Of a stretch of DNA of 51,335 bases, positions 40,935 to 47,790 are shown in pieces. The notes under the pieces are model-generated. The model saw nothing but the letters and a program-made list of their open reading frames with translations. It was not told the origin of the DNA and made no database searches. The position numbers were made by a program, and so were the translations under genes. Positions within the stretch are counted from its first letter, which is position 1. Each line of letters begins with the position of its first letter. Location of the stretch: NCBI RefSeq assembly GCF_003977755.1, contig NZ_RQWN01000008.1, positions 1 to 51,335 on the forward strand, in the 5' to 3' direction. Source of the DNA: Haloterrigena salifodinae (GTDB taxonomy: Archaea > Halobacteriota > Halobacteria > Halobacteriales > Natrialbaceae).

Positions 40935-43322
40935 ATGACAGACCTTCTGTACCACGCTATCAAGGCACACGAACCCAAACATTCCCAACTTACCGCCTAC
41001 AACCGTCTGGAGTTCCTGCTACCAGACAGCACCGAATCGTACGACATCGATGGGAGTGAAATCATAGAAAAGATAAAAGAACTCACTGAGGAAACGTCAG
41101 GTCCTCTCAAAATCCCCCTCCATGAACCCAATAGCGCGGAATTATCTGGGGAGCACGTCGAGTTGGAGGAAGCTCTGATGGGTGACTTCCTCGTTTACAG
41201 GAACCCGTCGCGAGGAAAGGGAACGTCGCAAGGAAAAGCCCGCGAATCGGTACGAACCATCTACAAGACACGGATTGGACAACGTCTTCGCTTCTGGTCA
41301 GACAACTACGAACCGCCATCCACGCCGAGTTATGCCATCGAACCTTCCACGATCATTGACGAAGATAGTCCTCCTCAAGCGACCCCAGTAAGTCCTCACT
41401 CCAAAGAGAAGGAAAACAAGTGGTTTAGAGAACTGGAAGACTTCGTGAACACACTTGAAAGTCAAAGCCGTGAAGAGAATAAGGAGGCATACCGGAGACA
41501 GCAGTTCTATCAATACGCAGATAAACACGGCGGAATACCAGAAGCCGTCTCGCTAGGCCGTCACGACCACCCAGATATCGGTGAAGTCTACGAGTTCGTC
41601 ATCCCAGCTGAAGACGAAGACGATCCTGAGCCTATTGACCCTGTTGATGAGTTCGACCTATATCCTGAGATGGAGGTGTTGATTGATCCACTGGGTGAAT
41701 CCCAGCAGGGTAGTGAATTGGCCTCGGCGATACGAGCCAAATTCGAATACTGGGACACAGATGACCGAATGATTGCATTCTCGACATTTGATACTGGCTC
41801 TAAGAGTACAGACTATGTTCTAACCGATGATTCAGAAGTCTTTCAGATCGTAGGCCTACTCAATCGAGTCCCATTTAACCGTGAGAGAGAAGCTATCAAG
41901 ACCAGTCAACAGGATTCTAGACGAAACAACATTCTGCTAGGGAAAACTACTCTGGACTTCACTTCCAAGTATTCCCTCAAAGTCCAAAACCTGACAGTCT
42001 GTGACGAGGACAGCGACGGTGAGACGACTCGTGAGCGATTCTATGACCCAGGAAGTGATGATCCTGTTGTTGGTGGTGTGAAACTCAATGAATTCCAAGC
42101 TGAAGCTGCTGAACGTGCTCTCCGAGCAAAGCACGTCTACTGTATCCACGGTCCACCGGGGACAGGGAAAACTCGTACACTGAATGCGATTACGCGACAA
42201 GTCGTCGCCGAAGGTGGAAGAGTTCTCGTCTGCGCTCACAGTAATTCAGCCGTCGATAATCTTCTCGTTGGGGATTCCACTCTCGAGAGCATAGAAACTG
42301 GGAGCCTTCACGAACTGGCACAAGATCCAACATGGAACCTTGATGTTTCAATCGCCCGGGCCGGGTCTGGATGTGAGAACAAAGTTGTGGACAAGCACTA
42401 TGTGGGGGAAAAGCCAGGGAATGCGAATATCGTTGCCACAACTGCAAGCGCCGCTGCAGACTTCGATAAAGACGAGTTCGATATCGCGATCATTGACGAA
42501 GCAACTCAGGCAAATATTCCATCGTCATTGATCCCATACGTCTGTTCAGAGAAGATAGTCCTCGCAGGCGATCACAAGCAACTTCCCCCATACAAAAGTA
42601 CCGAGGCTGAAGAACGCCCGATCCGGGTATCGCTGTTCGAGCATTTCCTCGCTATCTACGATTCGGGCGTTCGAACAATGCTCCGGCGTCAATACCGGAT
42701 GAATGAAGAAATCGCTGAGTTCCCCTCTACGACTTTCTACGGTGGGGAATTGCAGACTGATGAAATAAATAGAATGTGGACAGTACCTGATGAACCACCT
42801 CTGATGGGCATCAACGTGAACGGAGAAGAAGAAGATGCAGGAGTAAGCAAAAAGAACTCTCGGGAAGCTAAGGTTGTAGCAAAGCGTGTGAAAGATCTCC
42901 GTGAAAAGGGAGTTCCAATGGGATGTATTGGAATCATCACAACTTACCGAGGTCAAATTGACACTATTCAAGATATCCTTGACGAGTATATTGAGGAGTC
43001 CACTCGCTTCGTAACCATCGATACTATAGACTCGTTCCAAGGAAGTGAGAGAGAAGCTATCATTGTATCATTTGTCCGGTCAAATGATACGGGAGAAAGC
43101 GGATTCCTAACGTTTCCTGAAGAGGGGCCTCGTCGATTGAACGTAGCGTTGACCCGTGCGAAGAAACACCTCACGCTAGTAGGTGATTTTGAGACCCTTG
43201 GAAAAACCCCGCACTACAAAAACGCGGATAATGATTGTAGTGATGTCTACCTTGCACTTGCAGAGTCACTCCGTAACCGTGAGATGATGGTCGAGCCATC
43301 GAAGCAAGTGAAGTCAGATTGA
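40935..43322 (+). CDS. UPF1-like superfamily 1 helicase
   Basis: 795 residues. N-terminal 400 residues are unclassified, with an acidic OB-like part. The helicase core has GPPGTGKT at 406-413, DEATQ at 521-525, the GDHKQLPP and RRQYRM motifs, TIDSFQGSERE (motif V) and ALTRAKKHL (motif VI). This order matches UPF1/Dna2-like SF1B helicases that unwind RNA or DNA 5'-to-3'. A TRAM-like gene precedes it, so an RNA-directed role is plausible, for example RNA decay or antiviral interference. Such helicases also occur in defence islands. No nuclease domain is attached. Confidence 0.82.
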   Translation: MTDLLYHAIKAHEPKHSQLTAYNRLEFLLPDSTESYDIDGSEIIEKIKELTEETSGPLKIPLHEPNSAELSGEHVELEEALMGDFLVYRNPSRGKGTSQGKARESVRTIYKTRIGQRLRFWSDNYEPPSTPSYAIEPSTIIDEDSPPQATPVSPHSKEKENKWFRELEDFVNTLESQSREENKEAYRRQQFYQYADKHGGIPEAVSLGRHDHPDIGEVYEFVIPAEDEDDPEPIDPVDEFDLYPEMEVLIDPLGESQQGSELASAIRAKFEYWDTDDRMIAFSTFDTGSKSTDYVLTDDSEVFQIVGLLNRVPFNREREAIKTSQQDSRRNNILLGKTTLDFTSKYSLKVQNLTVCDEDSDGETTRERFYDPGSDDPVVGGVKLNEFQAEAAERALRAKHVYCIHGPPGTGKTRTLNAITRQVVAEGGRVLVCAHSNSAVDNLLVGDSTLESIETGSLHELAQDPTWNLDVSIARAGSGCENKVVDKHYVGEKPGNANIVATTASAAADFDKDEFDIAIIDEATQANIPSSLIPYVCSEKIVLAGDHKQLPPYKSTEAEERPIRVSLFEHFLAIYDSGVRTMLRRQYRMNEEIAEFPSTTFYGGELQTDEINRMWTVPDEPPLMGINVNGEEEDAGVSKKNSREAKVVAKRVKDLREKGVPMGCIGIITTYRGQIDTIQDILDEYIEESTRFVTIDTIDSFQGSEREAIIVSFVRSNDTGESGFLTFPEEGPRRLNVALTRAKKHLTLVGDFETLGKTPHYKNADNDCSDVYLALAESLRNREMMVEPSKQVKSD

Positions 43323-43498
43323 TTACCTAGTAGGTACGTCCTTCCGGTTTCTGGAGCCAGAACGAGCTGAGATGGGCCCAGTTTTCTACTCTCACCGACC
43401 AATCCTTCGCGCTCTTCGATCTTAAATCAAGATAAACGCTCAATACTGCAGGATAAAGATAGGTGTCGAAGGTAATCGCCTGAGTTTGAACGTGCCGG

Positions 43499-43615
43499 CT
43501 ACATCGCTAATTCGGATGCGAGCGTTTCAAACTGGTCGCGCTGGAGCTGCCGCTTCTCCTCAGAGTCGGGATATTCGATGACGGATCCTGAATAATAAAG
43601 GTAGGATGAGCGAGG
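43499..43615 (-). pseudogene. 3' remnant of an unknown gene
   Basis: Open minus-strand frame reading SVIEYPDSEEKRQLQRDQFE, then TLASELAM, before TAG (43499-43501). A stop lies just upstream at about 43616 and no start codon is present. It looks like the intact C-terminal helix of a lost gene. The remaining bases 43323-43682 show no gene. Confidence 0.35.
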
Positions 43616-43682
43616 TCAGAAGCCCATCCTTCGGCTTTTGCCCTATAAGCAGACAAGTGCCCGCTTACAGGGTCAGACCCTC

Positions 43683-43793
43683 CTACTGCTCACCGCACTC
43701 CCCCTCGGAAATGCACGTTGCACGCGCTCGAGCGACCTCTTCGAGTTGGGCCTGAATCCGCTCTTCTGGCCATTCGTCTGTTCGCCCGGACAT
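43683..43793 (-). CDS. 36-aa microprotein coupled to the zinc-finger gene
   Basis: 36 residues starting at an ATG that overlaps the stop of the next-upstream gene (TAATG). The sequence DEWPEERIQAQLEEVARARA is followed by TCISEGECGEQ with two cysteines. The coupling and acidic helix are the support. Function unknown; AT-rich sequence upstream of 43683 contains only a gene remnant. Confidence 0.5.
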   Translation of the reverse strand: MSGRTDEWPEERIQAQLEEVARARATCISEGECGEQ

Positions 43794-44044
43794 TATTCGT
43801 CACCGTACGCGCATCCGCCTCGGTGGCTCGCGAAGTCCTTACGACCAGAGAGGATCTCTCGGCCGCAGTCTTGGCAGCGGACGTAAGAGGAGCCCGTGAG
43901 GGTTCCGTACTTGTCGTACTCAGGGAACGGGCCTTCCCACTTATCGCTCGTTTCGATAACCTCACAGTCACCAGCGGCTTCTTTGACGGTAATCTCGCTC
44001 TGTTCTTCGAAATCGTCTTTAACGTCAGTCGTGTAGGTCGACAT
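43793..44044 (-). CDS. small zinc-finger protein
   Basis: 83 residues from the MSTYTTD start. The C-terminal part YVRCQDCGREILSGRKDF followed by a His and GGC (CxxC...H...C) should bind one zinc. The N-terminal part is acidic (KDDFEEQSEITVKEA). It is divergent from the gene at 44238 across a region with duplicated 22-bp repeats. Comparable small zinc-finger proteins occur repeatedly in this plasmid. Confidence 0.62.
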   Translation of the reverse strand: MSTYTTDVKDDFEEQSEITVKEAAGDCEVIETSDKWEGPFPEYDKYGTLTGSSYVRCQDCGREILSGRKDFASHRGGCAYGDE

Positions 44045-44138
44045 GGTTGTTCTGTCCAAGACAGCCGACCGCCGCGGTGTCACAAGCACCGGGGCGATTC
44101 TCAGCCATGATAATCATCCTGAGCGGCCGGTCTGTCCT

Positions 44139-44212
44139 TACTCAATACAATAAGACCTAATCACTTAAACTTACCGTAAGAAGTAAGTCATACTCAATAC
44201 AGTAAGACATAA
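44139..44212. promoter_or_regulatory. duplicated 22-bp operator-like repeat in a divergent promoter
   Basis: Two copies of a 22-bp sequence (44139-44160 and 44191-44212; 20 of 22 bases match) both begin TACTCAATACA and continue with TAAGAC. Their starts are 52 bases apart, about five helical turns. A palindrome CTTACCGTAAG lies between them at 44170-44180. The repeats sit between genes at 44044 (minus) and 44238 (plus). Confidence 0.6.
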
Positions 44213-44237
44213 GCCACTGGACGTTACCATATAAAGT

Positions 44238-44468
44238 ATGAGTGTGGACAGTAAAGCGGCGTCCATGACCGAAGGTCGAGGACTGCTTACCGAAGCAGAA
44301 CGCGAAGCGATCGCCGGCGAGCGGTCTGATTCGTACCGCTACAAGACTCGTGCGTACTTGCGGAATCGGCTTGAGGAAGTAGAGAAAGATGTCGACGTCC
44401 TCGAGGAACACGCTCCCGAGCTACTCGAGGATCTTCGCGAAGCCGTCTGCGAAGGTGACGACGAATGA
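44238..44468 (+). CDS. small helical protein
   Basis: 76 residues. The helix TEAEREAIAGERSDSYRYKT is followed by ARAYLRNRLEEVEKDVD, a charged helical pair with the alternation of a four-helix or hairpin dimer. It resembles small haloarchaeal proteins next to plasmid toxin-antitoxin or regulator genes but shows no diagnostic motif. Its end overlaps the next gene by four bases, so the two are coupled. A duplicated operator-like repeat lies just upstream. Confidence 0.62.
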   Translation: MSVDSKAASMTEGRGLLTEAEREAIAGERSDSYRYKTRAYLRNRLEEVEKDVDVLEEHAPELLEDLREAVCEGDDE

Positions 44469-44758
44469 GCGACTGGATTTGTCCCGCATGTGGTGGTGGG
44501 TTCCCTGACGATCGGCTCGTAAACGGAAGTGCCTGTCCGTGGTGCCGCAAAGACTTCAAAAATCAAGGCTCGAGTTCGGGGAACGCCGAGTGCGATATTG
44601 AAACCGATGATCAAACGGCTGCGCTCTTGACGCTGGCAGCTGCTTTCTATCAATACAACCTACCAGACGACTGGGGCCGAATATCTGGAAGAGATGAAGC
44701 GATCGATATGGTTCACGATATACAAGCACGTATCCGTTCGGGCGAAGACGGTCTGTAA
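44465..44758 (+). CDS. zinc-ribbon protein with helical domain
   Basis: 97 residues. WICPACGGGFPDDRLVNGSA then CPWCRKDF form a zinc ribbon in the first 30 residues. A linker follows, and then a helical domain (QTAALLTLAAAFYQYN; DEAIDMVHDIQARI). It is coupled to the small helical gene upstream by a four-base overlap. It may help control plasmid functions; target unknown. Confidence 0.6.
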   Translation: MSDWICPACGGGFPDDRLVNGSACPWCRKDFKNQGSSSGNAECDIETDDQTAALLTLAAAFYQYNLPDDWGRISGRDEAIDMVHDIQARIRSGEDGL

Positions 44759-44793
44759 CCGTCTGACGCGCGTCTGACCCACACTCATGGGTA

Positions 44794-44991
44794 ATGAGCA
44801 CGCAATCGCTGCGCATGGGCCGCGTCAACGCTACCGTACGTGACGAACATCTTGCGCAACTCGAGCAAGTCAAAGAATCGGCAGACAGCGATATCTCAGA
44901 CGCCGAAGCCGTCCGACGTATCTTCGACACTGCGCAACGAGTGGACGAACTTGAGCGAGAGTTACGCAACGTTCAGGCAACCCATGAGTAA
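44794..44991 (+). CDS. ribbon-helix-helix-like protein, N-terminal part of a stop-interrupted gene
   Basis: 65 residues (a start at 44815 is also possible). RMGRVNATVRDEHLAQLEQV, then the helix-turn region of a ribbon-helix-helix domain (ISDAEAVRRIFDTAQRV) and the start of a coiled coil ending QATHE. TAA (44989-44991) is followed in frame, without gap, by GAG ATG GAA and the rest of the coiled coil. Related haloarchaeal RHH proteins usually carry this coiled coil and a C-terminal amphipathic helix on one chain. So this gene is likely the broken front part. Confidence 0.62.
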   Translation: MSTQSLRMGRVNATVRDEHLAQLEQVKESADSDISDAEAVRRIFDTAQRVDELERELRNVQATHE

Positions 44992-44994
44992 GAG

Positions 44995-45222
44995 ATGGAA
45001 GAACTGTGCAACGAGTACGAGGACCGTATCGCAGAACTCGAGACTGAAGTCGAACGATTGCGCAACGAAAAGCGCACGCTCATCAACGACCGCGAAGAAC
45101 GGACTGAACTCGTCGAATACGTCCAAGAAGAACGGAGTCTCTCGAAGCAGAAGGCCCAGGCTGGGATCATCACACGCGCAAAGTGGTTCTTGACTGGGAT
45201 GCCAGCCAAGGAGGCGGAGTAA
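44995..45222 (+). CDS. coiled-coil protein, C-terminal part of the stop-interrupted gene
   Basis: 75 residues from ATG 44995, in the same frame as the preceding gene and only three bases after its stop. CNEYEDRIAELETEVERLRN is a regular coiled coil. The end (KAQAGIITRAKWFLTGMPAK) is an amphipathic membrane-proximal helix typical of the family. It could also be translated separately by reinitiation. I judge the stop to be a disabling mutation or read error rather than a natural boundary. Confidence 0.6.
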   Translation: MEELCNEYEDRIAELETEVERLRNEKRTLINDREERTELVEYVQEERSLSKQKAQAGIITRAKWFLTGMPAKEAE

Positions 45223-45224
45223 CT

Positions 45225-45368
45225 ATGCCCGAATGTGAAGAGTGCGGAGGGTTCGTCACTCAAGACTTTATTCGAGTGTTCGGCATTGGCGGCGAGGTAC
45301 ACGGCTGTCCCTACTGTATGACCAATCGAGAATTAGGGGACGGTGAGGCAACCTCGAGGACCGAGTGA
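45225..45368 (+). CDS. small zinc protein of the DUF7563 type
   Basis: 47 residues. MPECEECGGFVTQDFIRVFG, then a glycine-rich turn, then GCPYCMTN: a CxxC...CxxC zinc knuckle pattern seen in many very small haloarchaeal proteins (DUF7563-like). It starts three bases after the stop of the coiled-coil gene, so it belongs to the same transcript. Confidence 0.7.
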   Translation: MPECEECGGFVTQDFIRVFGIGGEVHGCPYCMTNRELGDGEATSRTE

Positions 45369-45540
45369 CCGACAACGATTGCGACACCGGAGGGCTCAAG
45401 TAAATATTAATACTATTATATATCCTCGGAAGTTATCGGTGTGCATGATTTTCAATAATATTCTGGTAGACTTTCAGTCATACCGTCATATTTATCGTGG
45501 TGGGGAGAGTAAATACTGATACCGATAAAGCCGTGAGAGG

Positions 45541-45654
45541 TCAATGACCTCGCAGAGATGTGAAAAGCATCTCGTCTACTGGGTCCTCGAATTTCGATAG
45601 TAAGTCCGGCGATCCAGTGGGCAAGCGGGTGGGAGGCCAATCACGGTTCGGCAT
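45541..45654 (-). CDS. 37-aa hypothetical ORF after the DUF3800 gene
   Basis: 37 residues from an ATG at 45654, downstream of the DUF3800 gene on the same strand. Sequence RDWPPTRLPTGSPDLLSKFE, then DEMLFTSLRGH. Only composition and position support it. The flank 45369-45540 is AT-rich and shows no gene. Confidence 0.3.
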   Translation of the reverse strand: MPNRDWPPTRLPTGSPDLLSKFEDPVDEMLFTSLRGH

Positions 45655-45672
45655 TTTTACTCCTGAGAGGCA

Positions 45673-46329
45673 TCATCGATCGTAGTTGTAGAGATCGTTC
45701 TCTAATTGAACCAGTGATGTCTCGCTACACGCAACAACGCGATCTCTGTCGATCGTATCAAGCCAGTTTGTATCGCTTTTGTGATCTTCTGCGACGGCCC
45801 CAGCAAAGCAATCAGCCGCTTGAATCCCCAGACTGTTGTGAGAACTGTTGTATTTCGGTTTTGATCCCGGAACGAACTCTTCGATATGGCTGACAATATC
45901 GTCTGACTGCTTCTGTGAAGCGACGTGATCGAATTCAAATGATATTCGGTGTTCATCGTGAGCTCCGTTTTCAAACAATATCTCTCCGTACGCGTATCCC
46001 GTAAGTGCAAGATCCCAATCAGGCGGGAAGCAAACATCTTGATAGAGCAAATACTGATTCTCGAGCGTCTGCATCTGTTCCCGGGTGAATTTGGCATATC
46101 CAAACTCGACATCGTCGTTTCCAGCAATACAGTCTATGAACCGTCGCTTTTGGGTATCTGTGAGATCGCTCCACTTCGCTTCATCCACGTTAGATATCTT
46201 CCGGACCGTCTTCTTGGCACACCGTCCGGCTTGTATGAGATCACCGAACACGACTCCTACAACGACAACATCACAATGACCTTGGATCATACTGCGAAAA
46301 TGGCCAGAAACATCACCGAATCCCTGCAT
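45673..46329 (-). CDS. DUF3800 family protein
   Basis: 218 residues. The N-terminal GHCDVVVVGVVFGDL recalls the first strand of the RNase H-like DUF3800 fold. The C-terminal SHNSLGIQAADCFAGAVAED contains the characteristic QxADxxAG box of the family. DUF3800 proteins are common on mobile elements and in phage defence regions; their activity has not been established in most cases. No neighbour suggests a partner here. Confidence 0.72.
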   Translation of the reverse strand: MQGFGDVSGHFRSMIQGHCDVVVVGVVFGDLIQAGRCAKKTVRKISNVDEAKWSDLTDTQKRRFIDCIAGNDDVEFGYAKFTREQMQTLENQYLLYQDVCFPPDWDLALTGYAYGEILFENGAHDEHRISFEFDHVASQKQSDDIVSHIEEFVPGSKPKYNSSHNSLGIQAADCFAGAVAEDHKSDTNWLDTIDRDRVVACSETSLVQLENDLYNYDR

Positions 46330-46399
46330 TTAGTCACACGGGTAATCACACCAGGCTGATATAAACCTGCCGGGGATGGTTTTATCACCATACTCAATT

Positions 46400-46729
46400 A
46401 CCGGATTGCCAGCGATCTGGGGTGACGTTCCTCCAGATCGCCACAAACGCCCATTGAATCGCACAACCACAACCTGTCTCGTTGTGTTTGCGAGGAGGAT
46501 GAGGAGGCCTGTCACCGGGTTTTCGGGGAAAGCCTGGCAACGACAAGTACGACGAGAGTAGGGAATGGTAGTCTCAGGGGCTGCTCGAACGCCATGTCGG
46601 GGATGGCTACTACCCCCTTTGCTTCCACCATTGGACGAAGTCAGCGGAGGAGTTTGACGTGGCGATCGACGAGTACGAGATGCCGATCCCACTCGAGGGT
46701 TGTCCCGTCAGCGGTCAGGACTAACAGCG
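46400..46729 (+). pseudogene. decayed zinc-binding gene
   Basis: Fragments with haloarchaeal character appear in different frames. CVCEEDEEACHRVFGESLAT lies near 46485-46545. HVGDGYYPLCFHHWTKSAEE, then FDVAIDEYEMPIPLEGCPVS, lies near 46594-46729, before TAA. Their Cys and His residues suggest a small zinc protein. The region 46330-46736 otherwise shows no continuous gene. Confidence 0.35.
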
Positions 46730-46736
46730 ATATCTG

Positions 46737-47375
46737 TTATTCTTCATCACTCTCTTGCTCCAGCGAGCTAAACTGTGAGAGGTGTACTTCTATACCGGGT
46801 TCATCATCGGACAATTCTGCATCCAATTCTTCGAGACCACCATCACGCGCTTCCAGGAGATACTTCATAAGAACCTCAGGAGCCAATTCACCAGACTCGA
46901 GTTGGTTGACTGCCTCACTAAGGGTTAGGTCGTCAAGCTCGTCGTAGGTTGGAAGTTCGCCTGCCAGCTCAACATCAACTGTAACAGTGGCATCGGAGAC
47001 CATCATCCCTCGCTCAGTATACATTGATCGCACAGCACTCTCAACAAAGTGCTCAACAACCTCTTCATCTGATGGGCCTCTATTCTTGTCTGTTAGTCCA
47101 AGAAATAGGAATGTGAGTGCATCAGTGAGATTATTGTATACCGAATATCGCTCCTCAAGAGGGACATCCTCAGGATAATCATCACTAAATACCTCTTGGC
47201 GGAGTTCCTGAGGCAACTGTGACTTTAGTACAGATAGGTCAACTACTGCGTTCCGAGTTCGCTCTATAATCGCTTCTTTTCGCTTATGCTGCGCAGGCGC
47301 TGAACGATCATCTGGATTTTCGAGGTAGTCACGATCTGCGGTTGAAAGGATTCCCCGTGGCCGATCTTTAACCAT
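46737..47375 (-). CDS. hypothetical acidic haloarchaeal protein
   Basis: 212 residues from the MVKDRPRGILS start, a beginning common among haloarchaeal plasmid proteins. Helical middle (RYSVYNNLTDALTFLFLGLT; DKNRGPSDEEVVEHF) and an acidic C-terminus. The unit VTVDVELAGELPTYDELDDL suggests a small beta region. I do not recognise the family. It is transcribed toward the degenerate zinc-gene region. Confidence 0.62.
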   Translation of the reverse strand: MVKDRPRGILSTADRDYLENPDDRSAPAQHKRKEAIIERTRNAVVDLSVLKSQLPQELRQEVFSDDYPEDVPLEERYSVYNNLTDALTFLFLGLTDKNRGPSDEEVVEHFVESAVRSMYTERGMMVSDATVTVDVELAGELPTYDELDDLTLSEAVNQLESGELAPEVLMKYLLEARDGGLEELDAELSDDEPGIEVHLSQFSSLEQESDEE

Positions 47376-47436
47376 CGTGGTTAAATACAACACCAGAATG
47401 GTTAAGTAGCTTGCTATCTATGTATCGAAGTGAGAG

Positions 47437-47553
47437 ATGAGCACGGCTACCAAGAGTCGGATTCCCTGCAGTCGGGACACGCGACGGGAACTCAAGTCAC
47501 TCAAACGAGGCGGTGAGCGATACGAGGATCTTCTTCAGAAGATGATCGATTAG
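47437..47553 (+). CDS. small antitoxin-like protein (DUF7557 type)
   Basis: 38 residues. SRDTRRELKSLKRGGERYED followed by LLQKMID is the ribbon-helix-helix pattern of short VapB-like antitoxins in haloarchaea. No PIN toxin gene follows; the next 230 bases contain only a low-quality ORF. It may act as an orphan regulator of the Rep-like gene. Confidence 0.6.
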   Translation: MSTATKSRIPCSRDTRRELKSLKRGGERYEDLLQKMID

Positions 47554-47615
47554 TATCAACCTCGTCGGCACGATTAAGTTCCCGCATCCAAGACTATGCA
47601 GATAGTTGAATCGAA

Positions 47616-47665
47616 CGACGCCGGGAGCGCGAAAGTCTGCCAGGACCTCGCTCCGTTCGGCGTCG
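47616..47665. other. nested inverted repeat upstream of the Rep-like gene
   Basis: CGACGCCG (47616-47623) pairs with CGGCGTCG (47658-47665), and inside, GGAGCG near the left arm pairs with CGCTCC near the right. The structure lies about 125 bases ahead of the Rep-like start, a position used by control RNAs in other plasmids. The surrounding 47554-47790 contains no convincing gene. Confidence 0.35.
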
Positions 47666-47768
47666 AAAGGCGGGTTAAGCGAAGGCGCGGGATAGGCCTT
47701 CTATCTGGACATAGAACGTCCGGGTTGAAGACTCTTACTCCCTGTGTGTTCGCTTCGGTTTGCCCACG

Positions 47769-47790
47769 TTATGGGCCATGAACGCCATAA
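47769..47790. promoter_or_regulatory. inverted repeat ending at the Rep-like start codon
   Basis: TTATGG (47769-47774) and CCATAA (47785-47790) form an inverted repeat that ends one base before ATG 47791. A protein bound here would block initiation, so it is a candidate autoregulatory operator. Confidence 0.45.

Noticed and set aside
47596-47781. 61-codon ORF before the Rep-like gene
   Set aside because: Basic, irregular composition and overlap with the nested hairpin; more likely non-coding control DNA.
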